Assembly (NCBI GenBank): GCA_022925895.1
Contig: JAKSYS010000579.1
Coordinates: 1 to 40,913, forward strand
Length of the DNA stretch: 40,913 bases
Source of the DNA: Fragilaria crotonensis
Taxonomy: Eukaryota > Bacillariophyta > Fragilariophyceae > Fragilariales > Fragilariaceae
Reading direction: 5' to 3'
The notes below the pieces were generated by a model that was not told the DNA's origin, made no database searches, and was given only the letters and a program-made list of their open reading frames with translations. Below are positions 29,899 to 40,224 of this stretch, in pieces. Each line of letters opens with the position of its first letter. The stretch's first letter is position 1. The position numbers were made by a program, and so were the translations under genes.

Positions 29899-30062
29899 GA
29901 CATGCTAGGACCGTTGTCTAGTCGTAAAGTGATCGTAACTATGACAACAAGAGCATAACCACACATGATGGTACCACTTTGTAGCGGTGCAGTGCTCGCA
30001 TTCACGACGACTTTATCCTTAGTGCATTCACCTCAATGACTAGCAATCCCTGGCACAACGCA

Positions 30063-32415
30063 CTAACTGTACATGGCCTCGAACGCAGATTCTTCGGTTT
30101 CGTGATGCCTGTACGACCTCTTCCTAAAGAAATCGTAAATCATTTCCGTCGTAGATTTTGTTTCTTCATTGGCTTCATCCTCCGAATCTATGCTTTCCCA
30201 GGAACCTTCGTCATCATCGTCATCATCATCATCATCGTCTCCCTGTACTTCACTTTCAATCTCTTGAGTTGCTTGAGAAATGCCAGTGACGATTTCTCCT
30301 TTTAATTTGGCGTCAATGATTTGACAAAATCTCTCCTCCGCGGGACCTGGAATACACAAAGGTATCGATTGACACCATTTGCGGTGCTGGCCTGAATCCC
30401 TCTTTCTGTGTTCATTGTTTCTGTACATGGCGACCTTGCAATCACACAATTTCGTCACTTGCAGTTTAGGTTTTTGCTCTTCCACCTTTCCACTGAGCTT
30501 CCACATCATGAGCGACACCGAGTTGTCGACAGAGCAATCATCACACCAACATCGCGCTCGTTCATCAGGCCAAAATGATCGAGGGAGAAATTTCGCAATG
30601 TGACCAGCAATATCTTGAGGCAAACCAAGACGATTCGAGCAAAGGAACAATGTTTGCACAGCGGCTCGAAATTGAGATTGAAATGAATGGTGGCGTCCGG
30701 GACTCCAAGGAGCATTCCAGGCCTGAACAAGCTTGAGTAGCGTGAAATCGTAACGCGCCGATAGATGCACAGAAGAAACAGGTTTTTTATCCTACGTGCA
30801 GAGTCAGACAATGCAAAAAAGGATTTCGAGATGCGAGATAGAGACAGTACCCTTACCTCGTCATACACCCACACAAGCGATGCCTCGTCATCGTCGTCGT
30901 CGTCGTCGCCCACCGGGTAGTTATGCGTATCACTGAAAAACAAAAACGGATCGTGTCCTGTTATTTCACCCCCCAACCATACCAAGCAGTCGCCATAGCC
31001 GCAGCCTGCTCTATCAACCGAGGCCAGATCTCTAGCAAAAAAACTTTTGATAACGTCAAACACATCGTTTGGAACACGAGGGTAGCCGCTATAGATGCCT
31101 GATCGGTTCTCACCGATTCCCACCTTGCCAAGTTCCGATTCCCTCGCCAGTAAAAACCTATCTGTTGCGTAGTTGATAGCGTTCGCATATCTGTCTGGAG
31201 AAATGACAGAGGGAAGACCCGGCGATATGAAGTATGGGCTGTCAGCTTCTTGATAATCCCAATCGTGTACGTACGCCCCAATGAACGATGCGACAATCTG
31301 GCTGCAGAACTCGACAGAATCGTACTTCGCTGGCAGCCTTCGTACTGATGTCTCTCCAATGAATACAAGGGTGCCGATTGAGTTGCAAAATGAGTTCATA
31401 ACTTGGCTCGATTCAAATCTTCGATGCCTATTGATCCCAGCTTGTCGAGATAGGGCAACAACAAACTCTCTCATGACCTTATACGGTATGACTTCTTTGA
31501 TGCTGTTTTCCTCTGAGTCGTCGTCACTGTCGTCATCGTCGTAATCCGTCATCTTCCAAAGATAGATTGCCTGCTTCAGCTTGGCCTTGCGTGACTTAGA
31601 TGGCAACGACCCAATGTTAGTAACTATCTCGTCATCCTTCTCTCCGGCACTCGGGTTGGCCGTATCCAGAGTTATCTTGAAAAAGGCGCACAACAGGTAT
31701 GCATGATCCAAGGTGAACTCATCCAGTCCTGTACAAAGTGCCTCACCGAGAATGAGCTCTATCCGTTGCCAATCATTGCAGCTGTGGTCATAATGATCAT
31801 CGATGGATTGGTCTACGCCACGTCTCACGTCGCAGCGACCGTTGCAGATGACCCTATCCAATAAGAAACAAGCGATGACATCTCTGTAGAAACTGACGTC
31901 TTGGAAACACTTCCAGTCTCTAGCATGCTCCAGAAGTTCTGCTGTCAATTTGTGGTCACGTTGAAAGTCTGCCATGGAGTGTTTCAGCAGTCGTAGAAGA
32001 ACTGCATCACGTTCTGGAAAGTCCGAAAGACTGAGCAACGATGTTTTGATCGAAATACTCGTCCAATCGCCCTCATCGGAAGAGTCAAGCGGGCTATCGA
32101 GGCCATTGCTAGCAGAATCATCATTGTGTGTCTCATAACAGTCCAGCATGGCATAGCAAGCAGGGTGGTATGGGAAAGAGACGTGTCCTCAACTATCCCG
32201 GCGTCGTTTACGTAGTTCCGGCGTAGCAAACATCGTGATTTATCGTCATCTGTTCGAACCATTATGGTTTCTTCATACTTTGCAACTTCTTCGTCCCAAC
32301 ACTTCTCCAATTCACGCATCCCATCCTTGATTTTCTGTACCGCACGGAGCACCTCGATTTCACGAATGCGTCGGTACCCAAACATTGCCTCTTCCTCACT
32401 AATTTCTTCGGCCAT
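30063..32415 (-). CDS. Unassigned large acidic protein, two exons, one frameshift
   Basis: Exon 1 is 32415-30857 and exon 2 is 30791-30063, with a 65-base intron (GTAAGG to CGTAG) in phase 0. Starts considered: MAEEISEEEAMFGYRRIREI at 32415 (chosen) or an in-frame ATG at 32553. The frame changes at about 32143-32150 (GCTATGCCATGCTG). One added base joins SHTTLLAM to MLDCYETHNDDSASNGL and makes exon 1 exactly 520 codons; the total is 762 residues. Seen: helical blocks, two poly-Asp runs (one just before the intron, one near the C-terminus), and exon 2 with WSPGRHHSFQSQFRAAVQTL, RLGLPQDIAGHIAKFLPRSF and CWCDDCSVDN. I know of no assigned function. The block Fp..FR..V..L....RLG.P.d....I..FLPR.WWPDd resembles a multi-copy family I associate with diatoms, from memory only. 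No signal peptide is seen. Confidence 0.6.
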
Positions 32416-33446
32416 GATATTCGCCTCCAAACTGGAATGATGCCAACAGACTGGACTAGGGTGACGTGACTCTGCTGAAGCTCGTTTGTTTGTCGCGGAG
32501 TAGCAGGCCCTAGCAAGTGCTCGTTGCCAATCTTGCTTTCGGCCTCGGTTCATATAAAATGGATGTCGTCTTCCTTCTTTTCATCATCAGAAAACGCGTT
32601 GCTATCCATCCAATTCGATTTTCATCGCTCGAAGTAAGCTGCAAAAAATCAGCAAATAGTAAGTACATGCAGTACCAGTACCATGTCCATTCGTAGTCCC
32701 GGTAGATGTTGTACATAGATGTGTTACTCCAGTATTGTACAAGTACCCATTTTCTTCTACCGGTAGATCACCATCGTATTGTATTACATACTGTACCAAA
32801 GTTTAGAGAGGATCTGATGACGGTCTGACAGGTCGTTATGTGCTCGGCCTACGACCTCCAAACGGGTTGCAAGTGTACCTCCGATAAAATAAAAAAATAA
32901 CAGCGCGTGCCGAAATCCAAAACTGTTTCAGCTCGTAGCAGCCCAGTACATTGCTACAGGAGAAAATCCATTTACTATATTAGACACGTACAAAGCTGGT
33001 ACAACATCCAAGCAGTGACAGATTAGTTTTGATGTCAACGATGCACAAAAAACAAAACCAGGAATCGTTTGGTCGTCTACTTTGTGTTGCGATTCGATGT
33101 CCATTCAGTTCTTTCCTTCCTGACTGTTAATAGGGTACCATCCAGTACGTATTGACAGTCAAGGAAGGGATTACTGCAATTGAGACATTGACTGCAGCGC
33201 AAAGGCACAGACTGAGATTGAGGAATGGCACGCTGCTTTTGAAAGCGCTTACAAAGGTCCGTTCATGACATCCGCCACGTCAGTGTAATCAACCTTTCAC
33301 TAACCATTATCAAACTACTACAACAGTCTTTTTCTTGATACCGCGTGAAAGCTCCATTCCTCCCTCGCAGTATCACCAAGAAGAACCCATTCAGCTTTCG
33401 CTTCCTCAGTCCACTCATAGTTTTTTGCCTTTCGAGACTCATAAGC
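32416..33446. other. Spacer, with a coding-like extension at its right end
   Basis: A GTAC cluster lies at about 32650-32800. An A-rich stretch follows (about 32880-32905). From 33446 down to 33318 on the minus strand the frame of the next gene continues for 43 codons past its TAG stop (NYEWTEEAKAEWVLLGDTAR), which looks like protein. Otherwise I see no gene. Confidence 0.45.
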
Positions 33447-34659
33447 CTATGTCTCAGCTTTGCCTTGTCTATCTCGGACTCGTTTCTCAATGAAAAGTCG
33501 CTGCGGTGTGTACCATGCCTTTGCTGCCTCACGGTTGTCGATCACACACTTGCTCTTCTTTTTCGATGCTGTCGTTTCTTTTGTTGTTGCAATTGATACA
33601 TTATGCTCCAACGACACAAGGTTGTTGGCATAATGAACACCGACACCCCAAGCGTATTGTAAGTACTTGATAGTGAAAGGGTTGTGTTGTTGTCGCCGTA
33701 CTTTCCATGACCCTCGACCACGCAATTCTCGCTCACAATGCCTTCCTATTTCTGGAACAGCTGACAGAAAACCCTTCAGCTCTGGTGCCAAGTCGCAACG
33801 AAAGCAACTACGAAAAAGAGCATTCTTTTTTGATGTCGTATGGTTTCCAAACCCAACCTCTCGAGCCCTCCATCCTTTTGACTTGCCAGATTGACAAGCA
33901 ACAGACAAAATATCCTTCAAGGGCTTCGAATCTTTGACTTCGGATTTTCTTGAGGCGGTGTTGTTGTTGGGTTGTTGTTTGTTGTTGGCGCTTTGATCCT
34001 CGCTTATTGAGAGAAGTTGTGCCTCATGCCAGGGACAGTTCTTCAATGTGAGACGGAAAAGTGGCACAGCTTTCTCTGATCGTGTTTTGTTTCCTGCAGC
34101 ATTTTTGGTGTACTTGACATCACATACAATGCTTCCACCAGTGCCGTGGACAGCCTGGACCCAAGCCTCCCCTCCATGTGAAAACTTTCCAGGCGACAAG
34201 TCTTGCAAAACAAGAACATATTGTCCGGGTTCGATTGAAGATTGAGAATCCTTTTGTCCAGTATTTTTGGTTGCCGGCGGTGTTGTCAAGTTAGTAGCCA
34301 ACGTTTGTTCACATCTCGCCTTCCATTCAGCCTCTAGACATTGTCTCTGTTATCGAACTCACAGCATCAGCACGGCTTGCCACCTGGTTAGCTTCTTCCT
34401 CACGGCATGCTCTGAGCAATGCGCAGCCATGTAGCCATGATTGACTGTCGTACCGTGCAAGAGGGCATCCAGCGTCAGGGAAGAGAGTCATCAATTCCTT
34501 GAATATCACGTCAGCGGGTGTATTCTCTCTTTTCAAGTTTTTGACAAGATTCTTGCCAACATCAAGTATGTCATTTGAGCACTTCATGCTCTCAAGGCAT
34601 TGGAAATAGATCCGGAGAACATTGTCCAGGGGAGGGAAGTTTGATGATTGCTGTGTCAT
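33447..34659 (-). CDS. Unassigned basic protein, frameshift and possible premature stop
   Basis: Seen: start MTQQSSNFPPLDNVLRIYFQ at 34659, then PLARYDSQSWLHGCALLRAC. The frame changes at about 34333-34345 (ATGTCTAGAGG), where one base too many, or two too few, joins SSITETM to LEAEWKARCEQTLATNLTTP. Next comes a predicted beta-rich block (GQYVLVLQDLSPGKFSHGGE, WVQAVHGTGGSIVCDVKYTK), an Asn/Gln/Ser-rich linker, and FTIKYLQYAWGVGVHYANNL. The C-terminus (WYTPQRLFIEKRVRDRQGKA) meets TAG at 33447. The same frame goes on for 43 residues with a W/E/R pattern like the second half of an HMG box. Inference: possibly a nuclear protein with an interrupted HMG-like C-terminal domain. I recognise no named family and the role is unknown. 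Confidence 0.5.
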
Positions 34660-34934
34660 TGTGGTTATGATATGTGTGCCGCCGCGCGCAGTTTTTTGTG
34701 ATAGAACGGACTTGATTTACAGATGTACATACTCTTGTAGAGATGTACTGGGTTCCTACGAGGTATCTCAATTTAGAATTGGTGCAGTCTATTTTTTATC
34801 GGAGGTACACTTGCAACCCGTTTGGAGCTAGTATACGTAAGAACCGCCTGCAGTCCTGCAGATACACCGACGCACCCGTGTAGGCGACCGGAGATATCAT
34901 GGACCACAATCGAGGACTCTGACTATGCATGTAT

Positions 34935-35732
34935 TCATTTATTCAACGAGCAGACTGGAAGAACTAGGTACATTCTTGATAGTTGAACACGATCGATTGC
35001 TACTAAAGTCGACAAGCACTGTGATGGTCTGAGTATTTCGTTACTCGTACCAGTCAACGTTTTGACTTTTGACGCATCATGCCTACGCCGTTCACGTTCT
35101 TTTCCGCTTAAAATTGCGCCAACTATTGTCTTGACGCTATTTTCCATATCAAAGGCCTCTAGTCGAAGGCACTTTGAGTTGATACAGTTCTTCTCGACCA
35201 TGTCCTCGCACAATTGTAGCCTGTTTACCTTCATAGTGAACGCTCCGGGACTCAAGGCCTTGAGGTCTTCAACCTTGGGCGAAACAGTAATTTGAAGAGC
35301 ACTCGGGTTGAATCGTAGTGATTCGCGCACGATACGCTCAGCTGCCATTTCTCTCTGCTTCGTATATCCTCCTACAAGGTTGACAACAACGTCGGCATCG
35401 GTCAGAGTATCTTCTTGGCAACCAAGGAAGTCGCACCCGACAATATCCGTCATATCACCACCATCCCAATCTCGAATGGAAACGTGCGGGCATTCGTCGA
35501 GAAAGGAGCGCCCGACCCAACCAAATTGTTCCGAGACTCGACTCGGCGTCGATGCCAAAAAGGCATTCCGCGCGAGGATTGTAACTTGGTGGTCGGAGAG
35601 TTGAGCCGCCACGCGTGGCCCCAAACGCCCAGTGCCTCCAGCAATCACAATATTGAGTGCCAAAGTCACAACGACTGGTGCACACACAAGAAACGCCAAG
35701 AGGGGGAGGATACATTGTTGTCGTGACATCAT
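34935..35732 (-). CDS. Rossmann-fold NAD(P)-binding protein with signal/anchor sequence
   Basis: Seen: from MMSRQQCILPLLAFLVCAPV a hydrophobic N-terminus of about 25 residues leads straight into LNIVIAGGTGRLGPRVAAQL, a GGTGxxG dinucleotide-binding loop. Later come VTILARNAF, TLTDADVVVNLVGGYTKQRE (the strand-4 motif of NAD-binding epimerase/NmrA-type folds) and LRLEAFDMENSVKTIVGAIL. An intact frame of 265 residues. Known: this arrangement is that of atypical short-chain dehydrogenases. Inference: an ER- or plastid-directed oxidoreductase or redox sensor. The usual catalytic YxxxK is not visible, so an enzymatic role is unproven. An in-frame ATG lies further upstream (35774), but the leader is better formed from 35732. 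No indel is apparent. Confidence 0.65.
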   Translation of the reverse strand: MMSRQQCILPLLAFLVCAPVVVTLALNIVIAGGTGRLGPRVAAQLSDHQVTILARNAFLASTPSRVSEQFGWVGRSFLDECPHVSIRDWDGGDMTDIVGCDFLGCQEDTLTDADVVVNLVGGYTKQREMAAERIVRESLRFNPSALQITVSPKVEDLKALSPGAFTMKVNRLQLCEDMVEKNCINSKCLRLEAFDMENSVKTIVGAILSGKERERRRHDASKVKTLTGTSNEILRPSQCLSTLVAIDRVQLSRMYLVLPVCSLNK

Positions 35733-37457
35733 CCTGGTTTGATTCAAGTGCTGGCAGGAAGTCAGGCTGATCAAGGTTGTGTCCGATGACGAGAGTCCAA
35801 CAATAGAAGATCCAAAATCCTACTCGGAGCACTGGTCATGGAAAATTCCTCTTTATGTACTCCTATCGACGTCTGGCCGCGGCTGCAACGCACCTCTACT
35901 GTACAGTATTTGTCTACTATTACTACATTATGCATACTTACACCAGTGATTCACCCACTGGCTGTCACCAAAACAGCCCCTCATACTTGCATGTTCCTTT
36001 ACTTGTACCATTTCTCACTCTCTAAGTGGAAGTCAGAATTTGGAGGGCTCGATGACCTTGATGTTCCTGCATCAACTTGGAAGCTGAATGAGCCAAATGG
36101 AATCAATTGCTGGGCAATATGTACATTCTTCAATGCACCAAGCAAGTGTGGATGCATGGATGTCAATGATCGTGAAAAGACATACAATAGTAAAAAAAGT
36201 GCAAAACAAAATCTGATCTAATCAGAAGCTTAACAACATTCCAGTCCTTGACTAAAATCCCAGATTTCTAGCTCTCTCCTGCTGCTCATCCACATCGACT
36301 GCAAGTGATACAAGGTTTTCAGGTGGTTTCTTTCTCACCAGGGATCAAACTCTCAACCTTTTTCTAATAGTGCTGGAATAGCCAACTTCACTATGTACCA
36401 TGCCTGACGCACAGCAACAAGAACACAAACATCAAGATGAACCTGCCTGTACTACTTGGAAACTATAATCTAAGTCCAGCAAGCAGTCACAGATAAATTT
36501 TACCACATTTTTTGGGAACGCTTGTGGATCATTTCAATGTACTGGTTCACAACAACATCACTGATTCCAATCAACAATATGCCCTTACCACATTTTTGGG
36601 AATGCTTGTGGATCATTCAATGCTGCACTGTTTCACAGCAACAACAAAATCATTTGAAGTGCATGGCTGTTCGCAAAGCCTTGCTCTGTATGAGCCATCA
36701 TGATGATTTAAAGCAACAGCAATGATCTTCGACCAGGTCCTATTGATCCGTAATTCTTGTGATCTAGTAATTGCTACTTCTTTCTACTTATTGTTGCTTT
36801 GGTAATTAGTTATATGTTCCCAATTAGCTACACTTTGGATTCCTCCGACTCTCATTCTCAAAACTGAAGCTCTTTTCTCCAAGAAATAGCCATCTCAAAC
36901 AAATCATTCACCAAAGGACAAAAGAAACATTGCAGTACACAAACTGTTACAGTTTTGGCACTTTTTGTTGATGGAATCATGCTATGTTTTTATCTTTTTA
37001 CTAACTAAGTTGGCAGATTTGTTGTTGCTTCCAGGAGTTGTACCTGGTACTGGAACCATTAGCACATGCCTGTGGGATGGCGGGTGGGGTAGCGAAAAAA
37101 ATGGTTACGCAGATGTAACATCACCATTGCCATTGATTCGATCACTCATGAGAAAAGTGGGTGATCGATTCTCCATCCAGGTACAGTAATTTCCCAGTAG
37201 TATGGTACTACTGGCTGTCCTTGTTCCGTCATACTCCGACTACGTAGCAACTAAGGCTGTCGGCGTAATGGTGTACTCGGAGTAGTGTACTATGCGCGCT
37301 ACTACTAGTACGCCTACTGCAGTTTGGCCTAGGGTCTTAACTGTAAGGTTTCTCGCAAAACTTCCTACAAAAATTCGTCAAGTTCTGAGAAAATCAGTTT
37401 CTTCGTCCGTTAGCATCGGTCCATCATCGCTAGAAACGACATCAAACCAATGTGACG
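35733..37457. other. Long non-coding spacer
   Basis: About 1.7 kb, more AT-rich than its neighbours, with no credible gene. It holds an 85-base direct repeat (36502-36622), described separately, and a GTAC/CTCCGAGTAC cluster at 37190-37310. That cluster includes the inverted pair TACTCCGA (37232-37239) and TCGGAGTA (37277-37284). Frames such as plus 35838-36221 and 36512-36703 lack protein character. Confidence 0.45.
36502..36671 (+). repeat. Two-unit direct repeat, period 85 bases
   Basis: ACCACATTTTTTGGGAACGC (36502) and ACCACATTTTTGGGAATGC (36587) begin two similar units. Both continue with TTGTGGATCATT(T)CAATG and further on TTCACA(A/G)CAACA. Differences are a few substitutions and one-base length changes in T runs. 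There is no third copy. Confidence 0.75.
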
Positions 37458-38545
37458 ATGAAGCGAATGAGGCTCCTGTACGCAGCGGCCATATTTGTCG
37501 TTAGTTGGCGGACTTTTGTTGCATTTTTTGGTACCACACAAGTGCCGGTAAGCGTTTCTGAGGACAGCAACCGCCGAGAGAGGCAGAGAGTTGTGATATT
37601 GGCTGGACCACACAAAACTGGCACGACAGGTGTTCAGCAGTGTTTGGTGGACTGGACCATCAAAGCACAGCTCCTAGACCGGTGGCTATGGGCGCTACCA
37701 CCCGTTAGCGAGATGACCGAACTGAAGCTACAGCCATTGGGGCCAGAGAAGAGATTTGCTCCATTGCTGGCTGTTCTGCGCAAAGAAACAATTTTTCGTA
37801 CAGGCCCTGTCGAGGAAGACTCAGCTGTGGCACTGTATCGAAAGCATACTACGAAGGCCTGGAACGAGGAACGAAGTATCGTAATTGGAGCTGAAGCGAT
37901 GGATTTTATAGTCAGTGACAGGCATGATGGGGACCATATTTTGGAAGGCGTCTTGTCCGTATTGCCCTGGAATCAACGCCAACCGTTGACTTATACGGAT
38001 GTGCAAGTCGTGGTCAGCTATCGAACACCACGAACTAGTCATCTCAAATCATTATGGCATGAACATGGCTATCTGAATGAATCACTCTCTGCTTTCTCCT
38101 TCGACCCCATAAATCAAGTCTTCTCTTTCAATCGAACTCACTCGGTCTGGCTCGAAAATTTCTGGCACAAGGGTTGCCTACAACTATCCTTGATTTAAGT
38201 GGTTTGTGGGGTCAGTCGATCGGTATGTGCGAAGCCATTGCGTGCGACGTGCTGCACGTGAAGTGTACCGACGACTATCAAATCATGTCGCTGAAGAACG
38301 AGACACCTTATCGGAAAAATGAGAAACGAGACAGGGGGGCTTTGGATCTGACTGTGCAACAATTAGACGCTATGGAAAAGATAATGACGCTCTATGATTG
38401 TGGTCTCCGCGAGTCCATACTTCGGTTACAACCGCAAATCCTGTTTCAGAAGGCTTTGTTTTCTTCTTGCCAGGGCAGCGAATTTTCCGAATCCTTCGGC
38501 GGGATGGTCAAGTCCATTCAACGTGTAATTCTTAAAGAAAGATAA
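37458..38545 (+). CDS. Sulfotransferase-like type II membrane protein, one frameshift
   Basis: Seen: start MKRMRLLYAAAIFVVSWRTF with a single N-terminal hydrophobic anchor. Next comes RQRVVILAGPHKTGTTGVQQ (a P-loop-like 5'-phosphosulfate motif, GPHKTGTT), and about 135 residues on QVVVSYRTPRTSHLKSLWHE (the 3'-phosphate-binding position, R..R.SHL.S.W). The frame changes at about 38135-38150 (ACTCACTCGGTCTGG). One added base gives LARKFLAQGLPTTILDLSGL, then CEAIACDVLHVKCTDDYQIM, ending at 38545, in total 363 codons. Known: PAPS-dependent sulfotransferases of the Golgi have this topology and the PxxKTGTT loop. Inference: a Golgi carbohydrate or peptide sulfotransferase, or a related diverged family; the acceptor is unknown. 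The GTAC cluster just upstream ends about 140 bases before the start. Confidence 0.65.
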
Positions 38546-38792
38546 CATACTACTTGTTGTATAACGACGATGATCACTGTCAGCTACGCTATCAGTGCCA
38601 GAGTTGACGACAGTGAATTTGGTTGAGGCAAAGAATTAATCCAATGATACTAAAAACTAGATTACTGAATATCTAGGATGGACATCCGCAGCCTCGAGGA
38701 GCACTGAAGAATCCATTGAGTAGGCAGAAGAGGAGATTCTACGTAGGAGAAACCGATCAACCACCATCAGCCACTTCGGATTGTTGAAGCAT

Positions 38793-39308
38793 TCACAGGT
38801 CAACCTGAATCCGCCAGTCATATTCAGGTGAACAGATGAGAGGCTGACACTCACCGACAAGAGAATGCAACAGTTGGATAATAAGTAGAATGGAACAGTA
38901 GCATCGAGGTTGTAAGATCGCTTCAACCATATCATACTCTCGTCCAAGCTTGCGTAACTGCTCCTTCAGCCTTTGATCCATTTTCTTCTCCTTTTCTTCC
39001 TGCTTGTTTCTCAATTTTTCCTGCGTTTTCAATTCGTTTTTACCGACTTCCTTCACATCAGTAAGAAAGAAACGGCTTCCACGAGCAATGGCCTTGGCCG
39101 ACACATATGCTTCTGTTTTGCGCGCCAACGCCTTGGAGGTTTCGAAATTTTCCCGGAGTTCCACCGCCTTGCGACCCTTGGGGTTGTATGTCTTTCGTCC
39201 CTTCGTGGCCACGTTGGCGTTCTTTCGTTTCTGAGCAGCACCTCCCGATTTCTTCTTATTCGGGGCAGAGGCTGCAGCCTTTCCGATTTTTGCAAGGCCT
39301 TGTGCCAT
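38793..39308 (-). CDS. Small basic protein resembling UPF0390/DUF2462
   Basis: Seen: MAQGLAKIGKAAASAPNKKK opens a 171-residue frame. The first 70 residues are very rich in Lys, Arg and Ala (KGRKTYNPKGRKAVELRENF). A charged coiled-coil-like stretch follows (EKLRNKQEEKEKKMDQRLKE), and the last 45 residues are unlike the rest (YCSILLIIQLLHSLVGECQP). Known: MAQG followed by spaced lysines is the start of the small nucleolar/basic UPF0390-type proteins. The family link is tentative. Inference: a nucleolar protein. The hydrophobic tail looks like read-through of an intron or a wrong frame, so the true C-terminus is probably close to LRKLGREYDM at about 38935. Confidence 0.45.
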   Translation of the reverse strand: MAQGLAKIGKAAASAPNKKKSGGAAQKRKNANVATKGRKTYNPKGRKAVELRENFETSKALARKTEAYVSAKAIARGSRFFLTDVKEVGKNELKTQEKLRNKQEEKEKKMDQRLKEQLRKLGREYDMVEAILQPRCYCSILLIIQLLHSLVGECQPLICSPEYDWRIQVDL

Positions 39309-39917
39309 TGTTCACTATATTTCAATTTGCGGTTGTAGATGATGAGGACGGCTGTTCCACTGGCTGAGAGGAATGAATACTAACCCCTTGGTACAATAGT
39401 GTACGCGTAATTGTGGAAAACTCTGCACGAGAGTCCTACAGTATGTCGTGTACTGCGTTTTCCAGATTAGATCAGTTGCGGCTTGCGGCGAACGCGAAGG
39501 ACTTCGTTGGTTTTCATCCTTTTTTCAATGGATGAGATGAAGGCACCATCCGTACAGTACAAGCACCGCGTCTTGCCGTCGACAATGACAGCTGTGCTCC
39601 CTCTCTCCGTGTGAGATACTACCAGATACTAAGTATGCCATATTTGTAGACGTACCACTAGAGTAGGCACTAAACTACTTTGCATACCAGTATTCATAGC
39701 ATGACATATGCATGTGATATCATACATCATCGATCATCGGCCTGCCCTCTGCTCGACAGTACAAAACCCTCGTACAAGTACAGTAGTCGCAGTGTCGCAG
39801 TGTCGAAGCGATGTTTTCGCAACCAGACTCGGCCACATCTCACAACACAGCATCACCTACATTCATAACTGCTGCCTTCGTTAGAGTTCCCGCCATCCAT
39901 CACTTGTTGATAATAAG
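39309..39917. other. Divergent spacer before RPB10
   Basis: I see no gene. GTAC and related words are frequent at about 39600-39790 (for example CGTACCACTAGAGTAGG and GTACAAGTACAGTAG). It contains the promoters of the small basic protein (-) and RPB10 (+). No RNA gene is recognised. Confidence 0.4.

Positions 39918-40224
<307 letters not shown>

Noticed and set aside
36315-36380. tRNA-like stretch on the minus strand (GGTTGAGAGTTTGATCCC resembles a B box)
   Set aside because: The B box is imperfect and I cannot fold a cloverleaf with a matching acceptor stem.
552-38545. Programmed ribosomal frameshifting as a genome-wide feature
   Set aside because: The shift sites share no slippery heptamer or stop-codon context, go in both directions and cluster in homopolymers. 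Errors are simpler, though read data should confirm this.
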